The notes beneath the pieces were generated by a model that worked only from the letters and a program-made list of their open reading frames with translations, was not told where the DNA came from and ran no database searches. Positions 17,514-26,281 of a DNA stretch of 64,000 nt are shown here, one piece after another (position 1 is the first letter of the stretch; every line of letters begins with the position of its first letter). Location of the stretch: assembly GCF_042683405.1 (NCBI RefSeq), contig NZ_JBHUJS010000003.1, positions 496,001 through 560,000 of the forward strand, given 5' to 3'. The stretch is from Telluria sp042683405 (lineage in GTDB: Bacteria > Pseudomonadota > Gammaproteobacteria > Burkholderiales > Burkholderiaceae_D). Position numbers and translations under genes: made by a program.

Positions 17514-17840
17514 TCACTCGGGGACGTCGCCGTCCGGCAGCGCAAACTCGCCGCGCTCGAAGGCGGCAATCACGGCTTTCGCTTCGTCGATGTAGTTGTG
17601 GGGGACGAGGATGCGCACGCCGCCGACAGCGGCAGTCCATAAGGTATTGGTCTGCACCAGCTGGTCGTCGGCGATGGCTGCCGGGATGCCCGACGCGGCC
17701 AGGCAGCCCTGCATGATGTGCGCCTGGGTGGGATCAAGATAGACGGCGACCGTGAACAGGTCCCGCGCCGGCAGCGCCTCGGCCTCGCGTCCGCATTCGC
17801 CGGCGATGGTGGAGAATCCTGTGGCGTGACTGTGGCTCAT
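17514..17840 (-). CDS. DUF2007-family small protein
   Basis: 108 residues with the DUF2007 (putative signal-transducing protein) pattern: VAVYLDPTQAHIMQGCLAASGIPAAIADDQLVQTN, then VGGVRILVPHNYIDEAKAVIAAFERGEF. Members are small ferredoxin-like proteins of unknown role, often near metabolic or secretion genes. It is convergent with the siderophore receptor, with 18 bases between stop codons. Confidence 0.8.
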   Translation of the reverse strand: MSHSHATGFSTIAGECGREAEALPARDLFTVAVYLDPTQAHIMQGCLAASGIPAAIADDQLVQTNTLWTAAVGGVRILVPHNYIDEAKAVIAAFERGEFALPDGDVPE

Positions 17841-17960
17841 TTCGCACTCCTCGACGTTGTACTGCCGAGTACATCTTACCGATTTTCACTACCGGTGCGC
17901 GCGCAGGACAGGTAAGCCGCACGCCGCTCACGCACCTACCGATTTACCAGGCAAAAAAAA

Positions 17961-17986
17961 CGCACGCTTCATCGCGTGCGTTTTTC
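17961..17986. terminator. Bidirectional rho-independent terminator
   Basis: Perfect 7-bp stem CGCACGC (17961-17967) and GCGTGCG (17974-17980) around a six-base loop. Five T follow on the plus strand, and a run of eight A precedes the stem (a T run for minus-strand transcripts). It lies 23 bases beyond the stop of the minus-strand FtsH-like gene, which it should terminate. Confidence 0.85.
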
Positions 17987-18002
17987 CTTGCCCCGTTCTG
18001 CC

Positions 18003-19967
18003 TTATGCGGCGCCGGCGGTGTTCTCGCACAGCGTCAGCTGCGCGCGGCGGATCGGGCAGCTCGCCGCCGCCAGCAGCTCGCGCCGCTCTGCCAGCAGTT
18101 CGAACACGGCGTCCTTCGACAGCACATAGCGTTCCAGCAGCGTGTCCTTGAGCGACTCGATCACGCCCTTGTAGTCGCGGATCGCGGACAGCGTGTAGCT
18201 GTACAGCTCATCGGCCTTCTCTTCCACCTGGCGCAGCGTGCTGTCGCCGGCCGCCTCGCTCTTGAGCTGCGAGTAGTCGATCTTCGAACGCGAGTACATC
18301 GACAGGCGGTTGACCATCAGGTTCAGCATCTTGGTCGCCTTTTCGATGTCGTTCTGGCTGCCCACCGAGATGCCGCGCGCACCATAGAACAGCTCTTCGG
18401 TCGCCACGCCGCCGTACAGGCCGATCACGTCGCGCTCCAGCTCTTCCAGCGTCTTGAGCGACGCGTCGTCGCCCGACTGCAGCACATAACCCAGCGCGCC
18501 GATCTTCGAGACCGATTCGGTCGAGATCTTCAGCAGGTGCGACTTCTCCTTCACCTCTTCCAGCGACAGGCCTTCGCGCAGGTACGGGTCGATCTGCATG
18601 AAGAAATGGCCCAACTCGTGCAGCGCCACGCGCTCGCGCTGCTTCTCCTTGTCGGCCGAGGTGGCGCGGTCGGTCAGGCCGATCGTGGCGCGCTCGTAGG
18701 CGCGGAACATCACGTCGGTGTTGATCACCAGCTTGTCCTGGATCGAGATCATGCTCGCGCGCTCGACCACGGTTTCCAGCAGCGCCGGGCTGAGGTTCGC
18801 CGTGATCTCGGCCACCTGGTTCAGGTCCAGGTCGTCCCAGTCGACGATGCCCTTCTCCTTGCGCGACAGGAAGCTCTTGATCAGCTCCGCGCGCTCGCTC
18901 TTGTTCGGCAGGCGGAAGTTGATCTTCACCGAGAAGCGGCGCAGCATCGCTTCGTCCATCTCGCTGTTGGCATCGTCGAAGTTCGACGCGACCACCCAGA
19001 TCACGCCCTGGCCCTTGTCGCTCTTGACGCCGTCCAGCAGGCCAAGCAGCGTGTTGGCGGTGTCGTCTTCCCATTTCTTCTCGCCGCGGCCGCGCGGCAC
19101 GAACAGCGTCTGCGCTTCGTCCAGGAAGATGATGCAATTGCCCTTGGCGCAGGCCTTGCGGTACAGCGCGTTGAGCGCCTTGGAGCCGCCGCCGACGTAG
19201 CCCGATTCGAGCGCCGAGCCGGACGCCGAAATCAGCGGCATGTTCAGGCGCTTGGCCAGGTAGCCCACCAGCTTGGTCTTGCCGGTACCGGCAGGACCGG
19301 ACAGCATCACGTTGAACGGCTTGTCGATGTTGTGCGACTTGTACAGCGCACGGTTGCGGATCATGTCTTCCAGGTGCAGCACTTCGGTCTTGATGTCGTC
19401 CATGCCGATCAGGTCGTCCATCGAGCCTTTCAGCTTGTCCGGCGAAATCACGTTGGCGCTCATGCCCATGCCCGGCACGCCGAACTTCAGCACGTACAGG
19501 ATCAGGGTGATCAGGAAGATCTCGAATGCATAGCGCTTGAGGAACGACAGTGCCGCCTTGGCCGTGGTCTCGGTGCCGTCCTGCAGCACCGCCTTGTGCG
19601 ATTCAAGGTAGTCGTCCTTGGCGATCGAGTACGGGATCGCGTTGCGCAGCAGGACCTCGCGCTCCAGCGACAGGTGCGAGGTGCTTGGCACTTTCACCAC
19701 GTGCAGCTCCGGCGCGCCCTTGTACTTGTAGATGTAGCGCGGCGACTCCGACAGCGGCTTGGCCACCATCAGGTATTCCAGCTTGTCCTTTTGCGTCGCC
19801 AGCAAGGTGATCTCGGAGATGTCCTGCGAATACACGATGGGGTTGTCGGCTTGCGGGACGTGGTTCTTGTAGACCAGCACCCCGATCGCGAGTGCGGCAA
19901 GCAGCACCACAGCTGCGCGCACATACACGTTCTTGAGGGCGATCTGAAGTTTGGCAAAAGTCGGCAT
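18003..19967 (-). CDS. FtsH-like membrane-anchored AAA+ zinc metalloprotease (divergent paralogue)
   Basis: 654 residues. Membrane helix 1 is at about 17-34, then a ~110-residue domain expected in the periplasm, then helix 2 at about 147-165. The AAA+ module has Walker A GPAGTGKT at 224-231, Walker B IIFLDEA at 279-285, sensor VVASNFDD, and an arginine pair in MLRRF. The peptidase carries HELGH at 450-454 (HExxH) and a downstream Asp in SQNDIEKAT that fits the third zinc ligand. The overall plan is that of FtsH, but many otherwise invariant stretches differ (the pore-loop and SRH regions are unusual). It is probably an accessory FtsH-like protease, not the housekeeping one. It is monocistronic, with a strong terminator downstream. 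Confidence 0.85.
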   Translation of the reverse strand: MPTFAKLQIALKNVYVRAAVVLLAALAIGVLVYKNHVPQADNPIVYSQDISEITLLATQKDKLEYLMVAKPLSESPRYIYKYKGAPELHVVKVPSTSHLSLEREVLLRNAIPYSIAKDDYLESHKAVLQDGTETTAKAALSFLKRYAFEIFLITLILYVLKFGVPGMGMSANVISPDKLKGSMDDLIGMDDIKTEVLHLEDMIRNRALYKSHNIDKPFNVMLSGPAGTGKTKLVGYLAKRLNMPLISASGSALESGYVGGGSKALNALYRKACAKGNCIIFLDEAQTLFVPRGRGEKKWEDDTANTLLGLLDGVKSDKGQGVIWVVASNFDDANSEMDEAMLRRFSVKINFRLPNKSERAELIKSFLSRKEKGIVDWDDLDLNQVAEITANLSPALLETVVERASMISIQDKLVINTDVMFRAYERATIGLTDRATSADKEKQRERVALHELGHFFMQIDPYLREGLSLEEVKEKSHLLKISTESVSKIGALGYVLQSGDDASLKTLEELERDVIGLYGGVATEELFYGARGISVGSQNDIEKATKMLNLMVNRLSMYSRSKIDYSQLKSEAAGDSTLRQVEEKADELYSYTLSAIRDYKGVIESLKDTLLERYVLSKDAVFELLAERRELLAAASCPIRRAQLTLCENTAGAA

Positions 19968-20408
19968 ACGTAATCTTTATCTCTCAGGCGTAATCGTCGG
20001 CTTGGGGATAGCGCGGCGCTTAACTTTTTGCACACGGGATGTGCGGCCGGGCATACGAAATCTGATATCGACCTAATGCCCCAAGGCAAGAGGGATATGG
20101 GCACTATACCGTCAAAAAAAAGCTGCGTGTATACGAATGTGTGAAAAAGTTTTCCCGCACCACAAAACATTAGAAAGCCTGCAACGACGGGCTTTATGCT
20201 TAGCAAACATATGATGGGAAACTGCCAATTTCTATCGAGTATCGCGCTGTTTTGACGACAGGGAACATGATACCGGACGCAGAAAATTCGCGTACGGTGT
20301 CGCACAATTTGTTACCTCTTCCGCACGCTGCAGCCTGGCTGCCACCGTCGCGGCCGTTGACAGTCGGGGTGCTACTATTGCAGGCCTGACATCTCCGTGG
20401 AGCCCTCA
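19968..20408. other. Intergenic region between divergent FtsH-like protease and serine hydrolase genes
   Basis: 441 bases without a convincing gene. The stretch 20090-20260 is clearly richer in A+T than its surroundings. A weak hairpin (AAAGCC 20174-20179, GGCTTT 20090+ at 20190-20195) is present. It must hold promoters for both divergent genes, but I find no -35/-10 pair with acceptable spacing. A TTGACA at 20357-20362 has its nearest -10-like hexamer only ten bases away. Confidence 0.5.
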
Positions 20409-20411
20409 GTG
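20399..20411 (+). promoter_or_regulatory. Ribosome-binding site and GTG start shared by the paralogue pair
   Basis: GGAG at 20399-20402 precedes GTG at 20409 by six bases. The paralogue downstream has the same layout (GGAG at 22107-22110, GTG at 22118) in an otherwise similar short leader. This conservation argues that GTG is the real start of both genes and explains why ATG-based calls miss it. Confidence 0.7.
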
Positions 20412-22037
20412 ATTCCAAGACACGCAGCGCCGTTCCTGGCCGCCAGCCTGCTCGCCTCTGCCGCCGTCGCCGCGCCACAGCTTGACCAGAATATCCGCGA
20501 ATCGCTGCAAAGCCGCGTCGATACCGGCGGGCTTGCCAGTGTGGTAGTCGGCCTCGTGGAAGGCGGCGAAACATCGATCCACGTGTTCCGCAAAAGCAGC
20601 GCCACGCTTCCGGATGAGCATTCCGTGTTCGAGATCGGGGACGTCTCGAAGACCTTTACCGCGCTGCTGCTGGCGCAGGCGGCCAAAACGGGCAGCGTGC
20701 GCCTGGAGCAGCCCGTCGCTACCCTCCTGCCCGGCTACAGCATTCCTTCCTACCAGGGCGCCCCGATCACGCTGCTGGACCTGGCCACGCACGCGTCGGG
20801 CCTGCCACGGCAACCCGGCAACATGCCGCTGGAACGGCCGCTCGATCCGTATTCCGATTATCAGCTGTCCGGAATGCGCGCCTTCCTGGCCGGACATCAG
20901 CTGACCCGCAAGCCGGGCGCCGTGTACGAATATTCGCACCTGGGGTACGGGCTGCTGGGATCGGCGCTTGCCGCGCAGGCGAAGCTGCCGTTCCCGCAAC
21001 TGGTGCGCGACCGCATCACGGGGCCGCTGGGCATGGACTCCACCGGCTTGGCGCTGGCGCCCGCGCTGCGGGACCGCGTCATGCCCGGTTTTATGCCCTC
21101 CGGCCAGGTCTCTCCCAACTGGACCATGGATGCGATGGCGGGCACGAGCGCGATCAGCTCGACCGTGCCTGACATGCTCCGCTATCTCAGCGCCATGATG
21201 CGTGCGGAAAAAGGCTCGCCCTATGCCATGACCGTGCAGCCACGGCGCGCGGTCGACGCCGTCGGCACGCAGAGCGGACTGGCATGGAAGCTGGCGACAC
21301 TGCGAGGCGCGCGCATCGCGTGGCACGAAGGCAGGACCGGCGGATATGGAAGCTTCGCGGGATTCACGCTGGATGGCCGCCGCGGTGTCGTCATCCTCAC
21401 TAACACGGCGGCCGCGATGGAAGAGGTGGGGCTGAATGCGCTCGTCCCTGGAGGGAAGCCGGAACGGGTCCTGTTGCGGCAGTCCCCGGCGGCGCTTGCT
21501 GCCTACGCCGGCCGCTATGAACTCACGCCCGGCGTCATCGTCACCTTGCGCCCGTCACGGGGAGGAGGCCTGATCGAGCACACCACAGGCCAGGGAAAAG
21601 GCCTGGTTTTCGCGATTGGCGAGGACCGCTTCGGCACAGTTGGCTCGGACAAGGAATTGGTTTTCCAGCGGGATGCCGCTGGAACGGTCCACGCGCTGAT
21701 TTTGCGCCATCCCGAGCTGGAAGACCGGATAGCGAAGAAGCTCCCGAACGAACAACGCGCCAGCGTCTCACTGCCGCTCAGGACGCTCAGGGAGTACGCC
21801 GGTCGCTTCCGGGTGGACGGCGGAATCATGGCCATCTTCAGCGTGAAAGACCGCCAGCTGCATGTGCAATGGGGCCAGGAGCGGTTCACGCTGACGCCCG
21901 CCGCCGAAGATGAATTCTTCAATACCGAGCGCGGCCTCGAGCTGCGCTTCAAACGCAATCCCGCGTTGAAAGTCTATGGACTGAGCGCGCGCGAGGACGG
22001 CCAGGTGATCAGCGGCTTCTTCGTGTCGGAGCGTTGA
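20409..22037 (+). CDS. Exported AmpC-like serine hydrolase homologue, probably catalytically dead
   Basis: 542 residues from the GTG at 20409. It has a signal peptide (MIPRHAAPFLAASLLASAAVAA), a class C beta-lactamase-like domain to about residue 350 and two C-terminal beta-rich repeats (each with an AYAGRY-like start and FQRDAAGTVHALILRH-like end). The catalytic motifs are degraded: the SxxK motif reads D78-V-S-K81, so the nucleophilic Ser is Asp, and YxN reads Y175-S-H177. The third motif WHEG keeps the HxG form. The next gene, its close paralogue, has intact S-V-S-K and Y-S-N. The reading frame is full length with no stop or frameshift, so this looks like a maintained pseudoenzyme and not decay. 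Likely periplasmic; a binding or decoy role is inference. Confidence 0.85.
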   Translation: MIPRHAAPFLAASLLASAAVAAPQLDQNIRESLQSRVDTGGLASVVVGLVEGGETSIHVFRKSSATLPDEHSVFEIGDVSKTFTALLLAQAAKTGSVRLEQPVATLLPGYSIPSYQGAPITLLDLATHASGLPRQPGNMPLERPLDPYSDYQLSGMRAFLAGHQLTRKPGAVYEYSHLGYGLLGSALAAQAKLPFPQLVRDRITGPLGMDSTGLALAPALRDRVMPGFMPSGQVSPNWTMDAMAGTSAISSTVPDMLRYLSAMMRAEKGSPYAMTVQPRRAVDAVGTQSGLAWKLATLRGARIAWHEGRTGGYGSFAGFTLDGRRGVVILTNTAAAMEEVGLNALVPGGKPERVLLRQSPAALAAYAGRYELTPGVIVTLRPSRGGGLIEHTTGQGKGLVFAIGEDRFGTVGSDKELVFQRDAAGTVHALILRHPELEDRIAKKLPNEQRASVSLPLRTLREYAGRFRVDGGIMAIFSVKDRQLHVQWGQERFTLTPAAEDEFFNTERGLELRFKRNPALKVYGLSAREDGQVISGFFVSER

Positions 22038-22117
22038 GCCGCCTGGTGACTTTTGTAGAGAAACCGGCGATGGCATTCTGCTACGCTTGCGCGACTTCGT
22101 CTTCCTGGAGCCTGTCA

Positions 22118-23740
22118 GTGATCAAAAGAAAATCCGTCGTGTTCGTGCTGGCCATATCGGCCGCGTCCTGCGTATTCGCCGCCCCCCAGCTCGACGACGA
22201 CCTGCGCGCGGCGCTGCAGGCACGTGTGGACACCGGCGAACTGGCCAGCGTCGTCGTGGGCATCATCGACAGCGGCGAAAGCGCGATCCACACGTTCGGC
22301 AAGCCGGGCGCTGTTCCGACCGGGCAGACGGTGTATGAAATCGGCTCTGTCTCGAAGACGTTCACGGGCCTGTTGCTCGCGCAGGCCGCGAGGTCGGGCG
22401 CGGTGAGGCTGGAACAGCCCGTTGCGGAGCTGCTGCCCGGCTACCGGGTGCCCGATTTCGCGGGCAAGCACATCACGCTGCTCGACCTGGCGACGCAAAG
22501 CTCCGGGCTGCCGCGCCTGCCGAACAATATGCGCCCGGCGCGCATGGACAACCCCTATGCCGGCTACCGTGCGGCCGAGCTGCAGGCATTCCTTGCCGCG
22601 CACAAGCTGGCGCGGGAGCCAGGCAAATCGTACGAATACTCCAACCTCGGCTTCGGCCTGCTCGGCTTCGCGCTCGCCCGCCATGCCGGTACATCGTACG
22701 ACGAACTGGTTCGCACGCGGATTGCCGCGCCGCTGGGGATGGAGTCCACGGCAGTCGTGCTGACGCCGTCGATGCGCGCGCGGCTCGCAACGGGCCATGA
22801 TGCGGAAGGCAGGCCGGTGGCCAACTGGGACATGGACACCATGGCCGGCGCCGGCGCCATTCGATCGAACGCGCACGACATGGTCCGTTATGTGCAGGCG
22901 ATGATGACGGCCGCTGCCGACAGTCCGTATGCGCTGGCGCGGCAGCCCGTGCGCCCGGCGGCAGGCAAGGACGTGCGCATCGGGTTGGGATGGCACGTCA
23001 ACGCGGTGCGCGGCACGCCCGTGGTCTGGCACAACGGGATGACGGGCGGTTACGCGAGCTTCGCCGGCTTTACCGCAGACGGCAAGCGCGGCGTTGTGGT
23101 GCTGACGAATAGTGCGGTCGCGGTCGACAGCGTCGCATTGGCAGTGCTGGCGCCGGGCGCTGCGCCCGAACCGAAGCAGGTGGCGCTGCCCGCTGACGTC
23201 ATGGCCGCCTACACGGGGCGCTACCAGCTCGCGCCAGACTTCGTCTTGCGCGTTCGCCCCGCTGCCAACGGCGGGCTGATGACGCAGGCAACCGGACAGG
23301 GGTGGATCCCGGCGTTTGCGACGGCACGCGACGAATTCTTCGTGCGCGGCGCCGGTGCGCGCCTGAGCTTCCAGCGCGATGCCTCGGGCGCCGTGCACAG
23401 CGTGGTGCTGCACCAGCACGGACGCAAGATGCCCGCGCCGAAGCTGGCGGCCGCGAAGCGCACGACGGTGCAGCTGGATGCGGCGACCATGGAACAGTAC
23501 CGCGGCACGTACATGCTCGACATCGGGCTGGCGCTGGAAGTCACGCTGGAGGGCGGGCAGCTGTACGGGCAGGCGGCGGGACAGGAGCGCTTTCCGCTGC
23601 TGGCAGCGGCGAAGGACGAACTGTTCTACGAAGATGACGGGATCGAAGTGGCATTCCGGCGGAACGCGAGCGGCGCGGTGGACCACCTGGTGCTGCGGCA
23701 GAACGGCGGGCAGGCGCTGCGGGGCGCGCGCCAGAAGTGA
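22118..23740 (+). CDS. Exported AmpC-like serine hydrolase (beta-lactamase/esterase family), active-site intact
   Basis: 540 residues from a GTG at 22118 preceded by GGAG. The signal peptide ends near residue 22 (CVFAA/PQ). The active-site motifs are complete: S77-V-S-K80 in EIGSVSKTFTGLL, almost identical to AmpC; Y174-S-N176 in YEYSNLGFG; and HNG in VVWHNGMTGGYASF. Two C-terminal lipocalin-like/DUF3471-type repeats follow (AYTGRYQLAPD... and QYRGTYMLDIG...), which true AmpC enzymes lack. The family includes beta-lactamases, D-aminopeptidases and esterases; the extra domains and HNG in place of KTG favour peptidase or esterase over cephalosporinase. It lies 80 bases behind its paralogue. Confidence 0.88.
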   Translation: MIKRKSVVFVLAISAASCVFAAPQLDDDLRAALQARVDTGELASVVVGIIDSGESAIHTFGKPGAVPTGQTVYEIGSVSKTFTGLLLAQAARSGAVRLEQPVAELLPGYRVPDFAGKHITLLDLATQSSGLPRLPNNMRPARMDNPYAGYRAAELQAFLAAHKLAREPGKSYEYSNLGFGLLGFALARHAGTSYDELVRTRIAAPLGMESTAVVLTPSMRARLATGHDAEGRPVANWDMDTMAGAGAIRSNAHDMVRYVQAMMTAAADSPYALARQPVRPAAGKDVRIGLGWHVNAVRGTPVVWHNGMTGGYASFAGFTADGKRGVVVLTNSAVAVDSVALAVLAPGAAPEPKQVALPADVMAAYTGRYQLAPDFVLRVRPAANGGLMTQATGQGWIPAFATARDEFFVRGAGARLSFQRDASGAVHSVVLHQHGRKMPAPKLAAAKRTTVQLDAATMEQYRGTYMLDIGLALEVTLEGGQLYGQAAGQERFPLLAAAKDELFYEDDGIEVAFRRNASGAVDHLVLRQNGGQALRGARQK

Positions 23741-23797
23741 CACCGGCAAGGTCGCAGGCAGCACTCCCCGCTTGACGGCGCAGGAACGGTCCCCGGC

Positions 23798-24361
23798 TTA
23801 CGCGGCGGCGGCGGCCTTGACGGTCTCGCACAGGGCGTGGAGCTTGAGGACGGTGGACCAGTTGCGCGACGTGGTGGCGTCGCCAAGCTCGGTGCCGACG
23901 GCGGCGCCGGCGCGGCATTGCAGGATCCCGGCCGGACAGCAGATGTAGGCCGCGCGCCTGCCCAGCGCGAGCTGTTCGTCGCCCCAGTCCTTCGCCGGCA
24001 AGGGTTCGAGGAGCGCATGGTCGCGCGGGCGCGTGAGGAAGAACACCAGCAGGCGCGAATGGTCGTCGGCGCTGTCCGCCAGCGGATTGTCGGCCACCAC
24101 CTGCGCCAGTTCCTCGCTGTCGAGAACGGTGACGCGCGACGGCACGCCGAGCTTCATGACCAGCGCTTCCTCGATCGCGCGGCGCACTTCCTTGTGCGTC
24201 GCCTTCGGGCCCATGAACACCACGTTGCCGCTGTTGAGCAGGCTGCGCACCTCGGTAAAACCGAGGTCGCCGATCACCTTGCGCAAGTCGGCCATGGCGA
24301 TGCGCTTGGCACGCCCCACATTGATACCCCTGAGCAGGGCGACGTAGCAACGGGTGTTCAT
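23798..24361 (-). CDS. DUF1697-family protein
   Basis: 187 residues. It opens with YVALLRGINVGRAKRIAMADLR and continues LGFTEVRSLLNSGNVVF, the defining blocks of DUF1697. Members are cytoplasmic, about 180 residues long and of unknown function. Start at 24361 gives the expected N-terminus; the frame continues 69 codons upstream without family similarity. It is convergent with the serine hydrolase pair. Confidence 0.88.
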   Translation of the reverse strand: MNTRCYVALLRGINVGRAKRIAMADLRKVIGDLGFTEVRSLLNSGNVVFMGPKATHKEVRRAIEEALVMKLGVPSRVTVLDSEELAQVVADNPLADSADDHSRLLVFFLTRPRDHALLEPLPAKDWGDEQLALGRRAAYICCPAGILQCRAGAAVGTELGDATTSRNWSTVLKLHALCETVKAAAAA

Positions 24362-24613
24362 GAGATCGAATCGTACCGTTACTCGTCGAAGGCGGGCGCG
24401 TGCTTGATGGTTGACGGTCGCGTTCTGCGCAAACCGTCCTCGAGAAGGCGACGGCAGCGATGGCCGTGAGCGACCTCGACTTGTCGTCGTTAGATTACGG
24501 CTTCGCCGGATGACAAGAATACAACAGCATGGGGGATGTTGCCGGCTTGCAGCGACCAGCCTGAGCACGCCATCCGGTGCGTGCTAAGATCGTCTGCAAT
24601 ACAGGAGGTCCGC

Positions 24614-24946
24614 ATGCTTTCCAGCCACAGGTTTCTTCCACTTGCCAGGGTCGAGGCGGGCATGGTCCTGTCCGACGAGGTGCTCGACGGACAAGGCCAG
24701 GTGCTGCTGCCGGCCGGCACCGTGATCACAGCCGACCTCCTTGCGCGCCTGCCGGCGCATGGAGTGGACGCGCTGCCGATCGCCGTTCCGCCTGCCGCAT
24801 CCGGGGAGCCGCTCGACCGCGACGCCATCCAGCGCCGCATCGCGCAGGTGTTCCGCCGCATCGATCCCGCCGATCCCGCACACGCCGCATCGCTGCAGCT
24901 GCGCCACGCCGTGGAGGCATACCGCCTGGGCGAGGTGCTGCCATGA
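24614..24946 (+). CDS. Small protein coupled to HDOD regulator
   Basis: 110 residues. The N-terminal half (LARVEAGMVLSDEVLDGQGQ, then LLPAGTVITADLLARLPAHGVD) resembles the short beta-rich unit found at the N-terminus of many HD-GYP proteins. AGGAGG at 24602-24607 precedes the ATG. Its stop overlaps the start of the HDOD gene (ATGA), so the two are translated together and probably work together. Function not known. Confidence 0.75.
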   Translation: MLSSHRFLPLARVEAGMVLSDEVLDGQGQVLLPAGTVITADLLARLPAHGVDALPIAVPPAASGEPLDRDAIQRRIAQVFRRIDPADPAHAASLQLRHAVEAYRLGEVLP

Positions 24947-25788
24947 GCGCGGTCTTGCCGGAACAGCTGGCCGGGGCGATGGACGACCTGCCATCGCTGC
25001 CAGTGGTGGTGATGGAGCTCTTGAACAGCATCGAGCAGGAAGATGTGGACATCGCCGTGCTGGCGAAGAAGGTGTCGCACGACCAGGCGCTGACCGCCAA
25101 GACGCTGCGCCTGGCCAATTCGTCCGCCTTCGGCCTGCAGCTGAAGGTCACCACGATCCAGCAGGCCATCACTTACCTGGGATTCCAGGCCACGCGCAAC
25201 CTGATCACGGCAGCCGCGCTGACCGGCTGCTTTGCCGAGAACCGCTGCGCAGGCTTCGACCACAAGGCGTTCTGGCGCCATTCGATCGCCACGGCGGCCT
25301 GCGCGCGCATCCTGGCGCGGCAGATGCGCCTGAACCAGGACATCGCGTTCACGGCCGGGCTGCTGCACGACATCGGACGGCTGGTGCTGGTGAGCTCCTT
25401 CCCCGATAAGTACGCGCAGGCGATCGAGTACCGCAAGCGCACGGACTGCACGCTGCTGGAAGCGGAACGCGCCGTGCTCGGCGCCGACCATATGACGGCC
25501 GGCGCCGCGCTGGCGCGCCACTGGAATTTTTCGGAAACGATGACCCTGCCGATTGCGCTCCATCACGAGCCGGAGTCGAAGGGAGCGGGATTCCTGACGG
25601 CGATCGTGCATGTCGCCGATGCGATGGTGCACGCGCTCGATATCGGCGGTGACAAGGATGAAATCGCGCCGGCCGTCTCCCCTGTTGCCTGGGCGGCACT
25701 AGCCCTCAACGAGGAGACCTGCCTGCACGTGTTCCGCGAAACGGAACTGCAGTTTGCCGAAATCAGCGAACTGCTGCTGATGGGCTGA
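24943..25788 (+). CDS. HDOD-domain signalling protein
   Basis: 281 residues, essentially one HDOD domain: MDDLPSLPVVVMELL at the start, VSHDQALTAKTLRLANSSAFGL near 45-64, and QAITYLGFQATRNLI near 74-88. Many HDOD proteins have lost the metal-binding HD residues, but here His113 (FWRHS), His142-Asp143 (LLHDIGR) and later histidines (GADHMTAG, ALHHEP) remain. Metal binding or phosphohydrolase activity is therefore possible. Such proteins link to cyclic-di-GMP, stress or motility control. It starts inside the stop of the small upstream partner gene. Confidence 0.88.
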   Translation: MSAVLPEQLAGAMDDLPSLPVVVMELLNSIEQEDVDIAVLAKKVSHDQALTAKTLRLANSSAFGLQLKVTTIQQAITYLGFQATRNLITAAALTGCFAENRCAGFDHKAFWRHSIATAACARILARQMRLNQDIAFTAGLLHDIGRLVLVSSFPDKYAQAIEYRKRTDCTLLEAERAVLGADHMTAGAALARHWNFSETMTLPIALHHEPESKGAGFLTAIVHVADAMVHALDIGGDKDEIAPAVSPVAWAALALNEETCLHVFRETELQFAEISELLLMG

Positions 25789-25867
25789 CCTGCAGGGCCC
25801 GACAGGCGCCGACGTATCGCTACGCCGGGCATGGCGCCGTGCTGGCGCACATCGCCGGGCGCGCAGG

Positions 25868-26281
25868 TCAGTGTGCGTAGTTGCCCGAGCCGCCGCCGCT
25901 GCCGCCTTCGCCTTTTGCCGAGGTATCGGAGCTACCCTGCGGCTGCTGGGACTGGCCCTGTGCTGCCTGGGCTGCCTGCTGCGCTGCCTTCTCTTCTGGC
26001 TTTGGGCGGCCTTGTGCGTCGGACAGGCGGTACTTGGTCCGGCGATCGCCCATCAGGTCACGCAGGTCGCGGATGCTCATGCCGGTCACTTCGTGCATGC
26101 GGATCAGCAGCGAAGCGCCAACCGGCAGGCGGTGGTGGCGAATCTTGCTGATGACGGGTGGCGCAACCTCGAGCATGCGCGACAGGGCCGCGTCGTTCTT
26201 CAGTTGCATCTTCCCCAACAGGATGTCCAGCAGGTGATTGGGGTTGTAACTTTCCTGAGATGCCAATGCATGATGTGCCAT
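25868..26281 (-). CDS. HTH-like (XRE-type) small DNA-binding protein with disordered tail
   Basis: 137 residues from the ATG at 26281, chosen because GAGGAAAATC directly precedes it; an upstream ATG at 26293 would put that site inside the gene. Residues ~15-80 look like a lambda-repressor/XRE-type helix-turn-helix (LLDILLGKMQLKNDAALSRML, APPVISKIRHHRLPVGASLLI, SIRDLRDLMGD). The last ~45 residues are Gln/Ala/Gly/Ser-rich and probably disordered. It faces the AT-rich intergenic block before miaB and could regulate from it. Family name not certain. Confidence 0.7.
   Translation of the reverse strand: MAHHALASQESYNPNHLLDILLGKMQLKNDAALSRMLEVAPPVISKIRHHRLPVGASLLIRMHEVTGMSIRDLRDLMGDRRTKYRLSDAQGRPKPEEKAAQQAAQAAQGQSQQPQGSSDTSAKGEGGSGGGSGNYAH

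Noticed and set aside
20357..20378. TTGACA followed by TACTAT upstream of the first serine hydrolase, considered as a sigma-70 promoter.
   Set aside because: The spacer is about ten bases, far from the 16-18 needed, and no alternative -10 sits at the right distance.
22118..23740. Calling the intact serine hydrolase an AmpC beta-lactamase resistance gene.
   Set aside because: It has HNG in place of KTG and two extra C-terminal repeats, features of peptidase or esterase relatives; sequence does not support a resistance claim.
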